From the NCBI RefSeq assembly GCF_019649055.1, contig NW_026570223.1:682001-746000 (forward strand): DNA of 64,000 bases, written 5' to 3'. Origin of the DNA: Paramacrobiotus metropolitanus. Lineage: Eukaryota > Tardigrada > Eutardigrada > Parachela > Macrobiotidae. The notes below the pieces were generated by a model, which had not been told where the DNA came from, did no database searches, and saw nothing but the letters and a program-made list of their open reading frames with translations. Each line of letters begins with the position of its first letter. Positions within the stretch are counted from its first letter, which is position 1. Shown here piece by piece: positions 57,537-64,000 of the stretch. The position numbers and the translations under genes were made by a program.

Positions 57537-58500
57537 AGCTGCTCACTCCGCAACATACTGTGCTATGATATTCTCGGTGCCCATAGCTTTCTATAATCCA
57601 ACATCTACCGTAGCATGCAAGACTGAACAGATCCAGAAAACAATTGAATAGCATTCCGCGACATTTTATGAACCTGCACTTTCAAAACTGCACAGAGCTG
57701 CATTAAGCGACTGCCAAAATGAATCTCTAGGGGATGCGAACTGTTTACTATCTATATAAGCAAATAATACTGTTTTAGTAAATATTACAACGTAATTTCA
57801 TTCAGTGATCATGATGGCACTAATAGGATGAGAAGTGCTTGATCACAGTGCAAAACATGCGAATGCGTTGCATGACGAAATGCAGGAGAGTGTGAAAATG
57901 ATTTGCTTACTCCTAACTTGACACTGTCACAATGCAAAATTGCAATACTCAATACTGCTTTTCGGCTGTATGTTGTGGTATTTTGAAAGATTCACTGATC
58001 CGAAACCTTAATTTTACAGTGTCGTTTTTTGTTTACTGCAGATTTCATTGATTGACTATTACAGTCCTTCCTGGTTTGTTGCCTTAAAGTTTCCGATTTG
58101 TTTAAAGTTTATCAGGGCAGAAGAGTTTCAGAGGTATAATCGGCATTGGAATCGGCTTTTATCCGTACGCTGCTGCCGTAGAGTCATCGCTTAAAATTAA
58201 TGTTGTATCTGAATTAATGTTTACTAATTGTTATTTGTTAGTAGTGCGACAAGCAGTATTTACGAGTAATAATACGCAATGATGAAAATTGCAATATCAG
58301 AGGAGGTGGCAAATGATAGCGATGTACCTATAATTATAAGCTGGTCGTGACAAATGACGATCAAAGCAATCCGCGTGCGTAGTACAGTATACCAGTCATT
58401 TCACATACAATGCTCTCTGGACGATTGTACACGGAACGAGACCATTGTCATTTGCCGCTATCCATTACGATTCGAAGATCGAATGATCCGTTACAATTTG
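57537..58500. other. gene-free stretch
   Basis: Upstream flank of the GPCR. No gene is recognised. Confidence 0.4.
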
Positions 58501-58528
58501 TGACAAGGTGGAGATGCAGCTGCTGGAG

Positions 58529-58660
58529 TGGGTTATAAAAACAACATCCAACAGAGAAATGCCACCATCAAACAACTCTCTTCCTCACCATGACCCGCCT
58601 GCAGCAACGAGCCCTGCGCAACCCTATAACTGTCCTGGCATTCGGCATCATCCAGGTGAG
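58529..58660 (+). pseudogene. MS4A-like exon 1 fragment with TATA box
   Basis: TTATAAAA at about 58532-58539 precedes an ATG at 58588. The frame reads MTRLQQRALRNPITVLAFGI then IQ and meets GTGAGC. NPITVLAFGIIQ parallels the start of TM1 in M2 and M3. The rest of TM1 and exon 2 are not found, so this is a truncated relic, or the start of an unrecognised gene. Confidence 0.4.
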
Positions 58661-59041
58661 CCAGCCGCGTCATGGTTCTCTGGGTCGGGGTCCAGATAGC
58701 GCTGTATTGACCTTTCAATTTTTCAGCGGCTGTGCTGTGTACTGATATGAACATACCACTACTGCACTACATCTATTGCACCAGAGATATCACCCTATAC
58801 AGAATTTCGATGCAATGCTTGGCCGTTTTTTAACGATTTTTTGTCTTTGATCGGTTCGATGTTACGTTGTACTGTAGTGGATTGCTACTTGAGCTGCATT
58901 CGCCCGATCGTTGCATTCCCCTTGCAGTAGAAGTATACTACGTACGTTAATATCGGATTCAGTGAAACTTTCTGTATTTCATTTTTATGTATTACCAGTG
59001 AGCTTGGTAGCACAATTGTATTTTTGTTATACTACCTAAAA

Positions 59042-62000
59042 ATGGAAGATTCCACGACAGCCAATTCCACTTTTTTATGCAGCATACTGGACATTGAAAT
59101 CGTCACTCTGGCAATTATACACCCAGTTTTGCTTGGATCTTTACCATATCTTGGACCGGCATATATTAAAGGATTACAGGATATTCGTCAAAAGTATCCA
59201 TCTTTGAATGTGACGCAGACAATCCTTTGGGAAAAGTCTTATCGTAGCTGTCAGGATCTCCAAGCAGATGGCGTAAATAAGGTCACAGCCAACGTAGACA
59301 AAAAATACCAGCGCTCTGAGTCAGATCCCTGCTCTACCACTGTATTAATGTGGGCTGGTAAGTAGCATCTCCAGTACGGCAGTACCTGCATCAGAACACC
59401 GATTCCAGACCAACTGTCTTTTGTTTCTTCGCATGTACTAAGGCAGCGTTCAGAGATACTGTCAGACTGGCATAATGGACATGCATATGGTTTTGGTTCG
59501 GTTTTTCAGGGTGCAGCGAAGTTGCAGAGGTTAATCCCATAGCGAGGGAACTAGATCTTTTCATGCTCACCAGGTAATTTTTAACAGCATCCGTAAGTTA
59601 TCTGGTAGGACGAGATACGGGCAAGCTCTGGCAAAAATTTTTTATCTGGTTTACAGTACTGCCAGCAACGTGCCTGATCTGCGCAAAAAGCGATTAGCGC
59701 CAACCTGGATAACAATTACTGTCCTCTCGATGTCGACATACGTAAATATTTATGTCAATGTTGTCTCAATGTTCAACTGGACCTCTTTCGCCATAATCGT
59801 GGATAACGGTGGCAATCCGTACTTCCCGCAGCTTGCCCAATCCCTGTATCCTCAAATTGCTCCCGGGAGGCAAGTGCATCGCGAAAATATTAATACGAAA
59901 GAGGATGTGGACTTTAAAAAGATATTTCTACATCTGAATTCTCTTACAAGAGGTATATACTGTGCTCAGTTGCATTAATTTTTGAATATATAGTGCAAGG
60001 TTCTGCAAAATTCGTGTTTGCTGATATGCGGGTGTGATTGTTGCAGTGTTTTTCTATTTGGGTGACCCCAATGGATTTCGTAAACTGTTGGTATACTGAA
60101 GCGCAGTTTCATTTCATTTCTGTAACAGGTGTTGTACATCTAGTATGTTCTTAGTTTCGTGATCTTTGCTTTTATACATTCGCAGTTGAAAGCGACAGAA
60201 CTGAATTCGACCAACGGAGAACATGTATGCCGAACCGGGTTCCAGTACAGTTGCTTGACTGCTCTTGCAATCATTAAAAATAGTTTTCTTAACTTTCAGG
60301 TTTACGTCATCGGTACGCCTTTTAGATTGAGCTCCGAGCCCGGGTACCTGCACTGGAAGAAAAACGATGAAGATGACGAGGTTCAAATCGATATTTAAAC
60401 TTACAATTTTGTTAAAATTTATTCAGCTTGGACCCCTGATATTTGCACTGCATTATTAGCGCACTGCATATTAGCTCGTATGCATGGTGATTGCCAACAC
60501 CGCCACCAATTTAACGCTCACGTATTTTTATGATTGTGTCATTTTATTACCGGCATTTTATTAGGTCGTTCGATTCGCCTACCGATCTGTCTTGATTATC
60601 GAACCAGATGGCTCAGTTTATGGTCAAACCGATGGTTCGGATTCATTTTCTTTAGAAATGAGGAATTTGTCGAAAACTAAATACAACTATACTTACGGGC
60701 CTTACGAGCTGGTAAGGCTGAAATACCGACAGTGATGATTGCGTGCTATTATCCACTCATATCACGCGGAAAAATTTTTGGCTAGCAGCAGATTAACGGC
60801 AATGCATTATATACTGTGTTCTGTGTCAACCAGATCAGTCCACATCCGGCTTCTACGTATGCCGGCATGATGATGCTGGCGCAGGTACATGCCCTTTGTC
60901 TCGGCTGGAAACTGTACGCAAAAGAACCAATTACCGATGTCCACTAACGAGCGGATTTATGAAGGTTATGGAGAACCTGCGCTCTACCAACGCGTGTGAG
61001 ATGTGGTCATCAGGAAGAGAAACCGCAAAACTGTTTCTGAATCGCTCTTTTGAGACGGATGTAGGACGGTTTTATATTGGTCCGCTCGGCGAGCGAATTC
61101 CGACTGTACAAGTAAATCAACTTGACTGGAACACATCACAAATTCGGGTACGACGTAATATTTAATAGGAACATGTTCTGGCTCCATGCAGCGATCGTGT
61201 ACGGCAGTGCACGGGGTGGTACCGGTAACCAGTTCTTTGTAGCCACTTTTCGTACAAGACCCTGCTGATCTGCGTCTGCACGCTGTTAATCCACCACAGT
61301 GGCCGGGCACATGGCCACCACTTAACGAACCTAAGTGTGGATTTCGGGGTGATGCGCCCTTGTGCACCCCAAAAGGTTAATGTTATTGTTCTGCATGCAA
61401 AATTAACAATGAGCTCATTTCCGCAATTATTTCATCTGAAAATGTTTTGCTGTAGATGAAAGGAAAATCAAAGATTTACTAAGAATTAACTAATAAAACC
61501 CAAGAATTGACTACTTTCTCTCATGACATTAACACGAATTAATTTTGACAGGGAATACCGACCTTTATATTGGTTCCGGTGGTGGAGCTGTTGCCTTGAT
61601 CATACTGTTAACTTGTGTGGTTTTCATGTTTACAAGGTATGCCTACATTAAACTTTTGTACATTGTGGTTGAAGTGTTTCGAAATCTGAATAAACGGTCC
61701 TCAGTTGTAAGCGAAAACTGCTAGCTACTGATCACAAGAATTACTACTCTAGTACTTTGAAAACCGTATTAATTAACTAGGTTTTAATTCACTGTAATTA
61801 CAGAAAAATCGTTTCTTTACCTCTTAAAATTTAAACTGATAAAAACGGCCCGAAAGCCCTCTGATTTTTTGCAAAAGTGAGTTTTGCATAATTCTTCTTA
61901 TTCAACCAATTCGCATAGGCGCACAGCAAACAATGCACTTCTGAACAACGATTCATGGAGAATCGATTCTACCAATCTCCGTGCAGTTGGTGACACAAAC

Positions 62001-62242
62001 CAAGTGTCCGTTCCCAAAACTCTATCGGTAAGAAAACTGGGCATTAACCAGGACTCGAAATTAGCCGTATCTAATTTTAATAAAGACTTAATCATTAGGA
62101 AATCATTGGCAATGAAAAGAATGTGACAATGAAATACGTAAACGACCAACTGGTTTGGGTTACTGCTGCAACCAAGTTATCTATTCCGTCGACAATTCAG
62201 GCATTTCGTCCTAGTCCAAGTGCACTGCTGTTGATAAACCAT
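59042..62242 (+). CDS. receptor guanylyl cyclase (natriuretic-peptide-receptor-like), 5' part
   Basis: Twelve exons are proposed: 59042-59357, 59510-59573, 59657-59952, 60047-60090, 60300-60380, 60565-60711, 60834-60884, about 60925-61147, 61243-61375, 61552-61636, 61919-62027 and 62120-62242. Exons 1-9 encode an ANF-receptor ligand-binding domain: VTLAIIHPVLLGSLPYLGPA, ILWEKSYRSCQDL, HWKKNDEDDE, LSKTKYNYTYGPYE, TDVGRFYIGPLGERIP, WPGTWPPLNEPKCGF. Exon 10 is the membrane segment (GGGAVALIILLTCVVFMFT). Exons 11-12 begin the kinase-homology region (DSWRIDSTNLR, VTMKYVNDQLVW). The cyclase domain is not seen, so the gene either continues past the window or is truncated. Phases fit everywhere except the exon 7-8 junction (60885-60925), which may hide a break. 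No signal peptide is seen at this ATG; an earlier exon is possible. Confidence 0.65.
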
Positions 62243-62445
62243 GTACGTATTTGGAAACCGACTTTTTCATAAATATTTCGCTTCATGCAAAACTATACTG
62301 CAGTGATCTTTGCGTTCTTGGATGTAAAAGACGTTCTTATGGTATATTTTTGATCGTAGACCGTGGCTAAAATTAGCATTTATAATCTTAAGCGGCTTAT
62401 CGTCAAATGTGCACACTAGGATTAATTATAGATTATAATAAGGAA

Positions 62446-62520
62446 ACCGTTATAGGCACCCCCTAAAACCCCCGTTTATTATAGGCACCCCTTTCCACAC
62501 CCCGTTTATTATAGGCACCC
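62446..62520. repeat. tandem repeat with TTATTATAGGCACCCC unit
   Basis: Three degenerate units of about 30 bp, each containing CCCCGTTTATTATAGGCACC. Confidence 0.75.
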
Positions 62521-62699
62521 TTTTTAAATTAATATGATAATTATATATAACAGATTCAGTATTCTCAGGTAGTAATGCAATTTATTCGGATAATAGTACA
62601 AAAATTTTGTCTGGCGTCGATCGAGTTAAGTACACCAACTGTCACCAAGCTACTTCCAGTCTGTGTGACACGCTTTAAATGCCTGGAAAAAAGCATCCA

Positions 62700-63520
62700 G
62701 GTTTACAACCTTCTCAGAAGACATTAGCCCCAATGCCGCCGGCCTTCCTCTTCCATGTCGGTCCTGCACGACAACAACGAACAAGAATAATTCTCGGCGT
62801 TGATTTTGTATGTTCCGTCGATAAAGCACAAAGATGGACTGTCCCGGTAATTCTTCTGCATTTGAGATGTAATGATAGTGATATTCACACGTATTTCGTT
62901 TAAAACGTGATTAACCATTCCCCCTTCCGTACGTCCACCACGATCCACTTTTTCCGCTTAGTTGCGGACATTTTGGATGTCTTGGGCTGTTACAGCTTTG
63001 CCGGTCTCTTAAGCAATTTGACATTGAATTGCCTGTGCAGGGATGAATGATTTCTGCATTTGTACTACCTTCTCAGCCTGAACATGGCTAAGGCGACGAT
63101 TTTCCGGTAGATTTTTCCACCTGTTTGCTGTTAATGGATGGTAATGGCCCATTCCTCGTTCTAATATCGTAGGACGTGGCCGCAAATGATGGCTGCAAGC
63201 CTGACGCGAGTTGGGCACTGGTTTCGTCGGCTATGAGTGAATGTCCGAGCGCCAACGCCCTTCTTTTCGTATTCTCTGTGGTGCACGCATTCGTAGAAAA
63301 TCTTTCTGTACTTAAGGGACCGCTCCAGATTTTCTCCGTTCTTGAACTTTTCGGACCGTCGTATTATGAATGTTTGGAACGTCGCTTCCTGATAGGTCTT
63401 AAAGTCTTTCTCGAGTTCTTCAAATGAAGGGTATTCGTCCTTCAGGTCAACGACATTGTCGAGTGAGGGGAATACTAAATCAGTTATGGCTTCCGATGGC
63501 CCCGACGCCGGAGGGCTGTT
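62700..63520 (-). pseudogene. decayed MULE-type (ZSWIM/FAR1-like) transposase
   Basis: Minus-strand order: a FAR1-like N-terminus from about 63500 (SFEELEKDFKTYQEATFQTF, then LKYRKIFYECVHHREYEKKG, VGARTFTHSRRNQCPTRVRL), then ENRRLSHVQAEKVVQMQKS and finally SPSLCFIDGTYKINAENYS, the start of the MULE catalytic domain around its first Asp. At least two in-frame stops occur (near 63010 and 62957), and a frame change separates the first part from the rest. The remaining catalytic domain and SWIM finger are missing. It is either a transposon relic or a dead ZSWIM-type domesticated gene, lying antisense to the receptor cyclase gene. Confidence 0.6.
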
Positions 63521-63718
63521 TTAACCCGCCATAATATGATATTTGCCGGTATTGAGAACAAAATTATTGATACATATGTAATATGTATGTATAACCCTAT
63601 TGCACTGAACTTTTGTCCAAAGTAAGTTTTTACGGTCATAGTAACTGTATAAAATGATTAGAATAATTTCTGGAATATGTAAATTATATTCCGTTTACAT
63701 AATATTATGGTGACCACT

Positions 63719-63800
63719 CCGTACACACCCTTTCACACCCTTTCATTCCTTGCACAACCTTTTTGCGCACTACCATTCACTCGGTGCGCTACCAAACTTT
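63719..63800. repeat. end of a foldback element (second family member)
   Basis: GGTGACCACTCCGTACACAC and CCTTTCACACCC match the left end of 12759-13260 exactly at first, then diverge (CATTCCTTGCACAACC). The partner end lies outside the window or is lost. Confidence 0.65.
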
Positions 63801-64000
63801 TATATATATTTATACAGCCCTGCTCCGCCACACGCGGGCAGTTGCACAAAATAAATTTAAAAATACTTCTGTCCGCCGTTTAATTTTTTTCTTTGCATTT
63901 TTCTGGTGTAACTTTTTGTTGCGGATTCAGAGATACTAAAATTGAGATCTTTTGAAGTGTCAGTAGCGAGCCAAGCCGTGTTTAAGGGGAGGGGGTAGCG

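Larger units (their letters stand above)
62243..64000. other. intron or 3' flank of the receptor cyclase gene, filled with repeats
   Basis: No cyclase exon is seen here. The stretch holds a tandem repeat, a decayed MULE-type transposase and one end of the foldback element. Confidence 0.4.

Noticed and set aside
1-64000. tRNA, rRNA or snRNA genes
   Set aside because: Visual scanning for tRNA T-loop strings and for U2/rRNA signatures near the RLE element gave nothing convincing; a covariance-model scan would be decisive.

Overview
This is a window from an animal genome. It has many short GT-AG introns, spliced genes on both strands and animal-only families: angiomotin, a natriuretic-peptide-receptor-type guanylyl cyclase, a rhodopsin-like GPCR, a BTB-BACK protein and MS4A/CD20-like four-pass proteins. 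Compact genes, retroelement debris, and the receptor-cyclase and BTB families suggest an ecdysozoan, possibly a tardigrade. That placement is inference; nothing in the sequence names the species.

Layout. 0-5.1 kb: an LTR retroelement remnant (gag joined to an integrase zinc-binding fragment by internal deletion), dispersed repeats and an AT-rich inverted-repeat block. 6.5-27.5 kb: two copies (A, B) of a small secreted protein gene whose core resembles a RidA/YjgF domain, interleaved with five MS4A-like genes (M1-M5) and relics. One MS4A relic is split by a 2.76 kb insertion whose termini form split direct repeats (A1-ORF-B1-A2-B2), the signature of PAT/Ngaro-type tyrosine-recombinase retrotransposons. 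A non-LTR retrotransposon with a restriction-like endonuclease lies at 22.9-26.0 kb. 29.1-40.6 kb: the conserved housekeeping part, with an angiomotin homologue (-) and a nine-exon LENG8/THP3-like SAC3-domain gene (+). 41.1-52.7 kb: a tandem segmental duplication, each unit holding one secreted RidA-like gene (C, D) plus a small unknown gene that is intact in one unit and frameshifted in the other. A decayed BTB gene lies between the units. 53.1-64 kb: a small membrane protein, a sixth MS4A-like gene (M6), two MS4A exon-1 relics, a GPCR with a one-base deletion, a 12-exon stretch of a receptor guanylyl cyclase, and a decayed MULE-type transposase.

How the genes relate. The window is mainly a birth-and-death cluster of two families: secreted RidA-like proteins and MS4A-like membrane proteins. 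The four RidA-like genes share a compact promoter (TATA about 30 bp before a TCAGTT initiator), identical intron positions and phases, and a central exon that is almost identical in DNA although introns and other exons have diverged. That points to exon-restricted gene conversion. Gene models below were built by matching splice sites, intron phase and paralogue alignment by eye; no searches were run.
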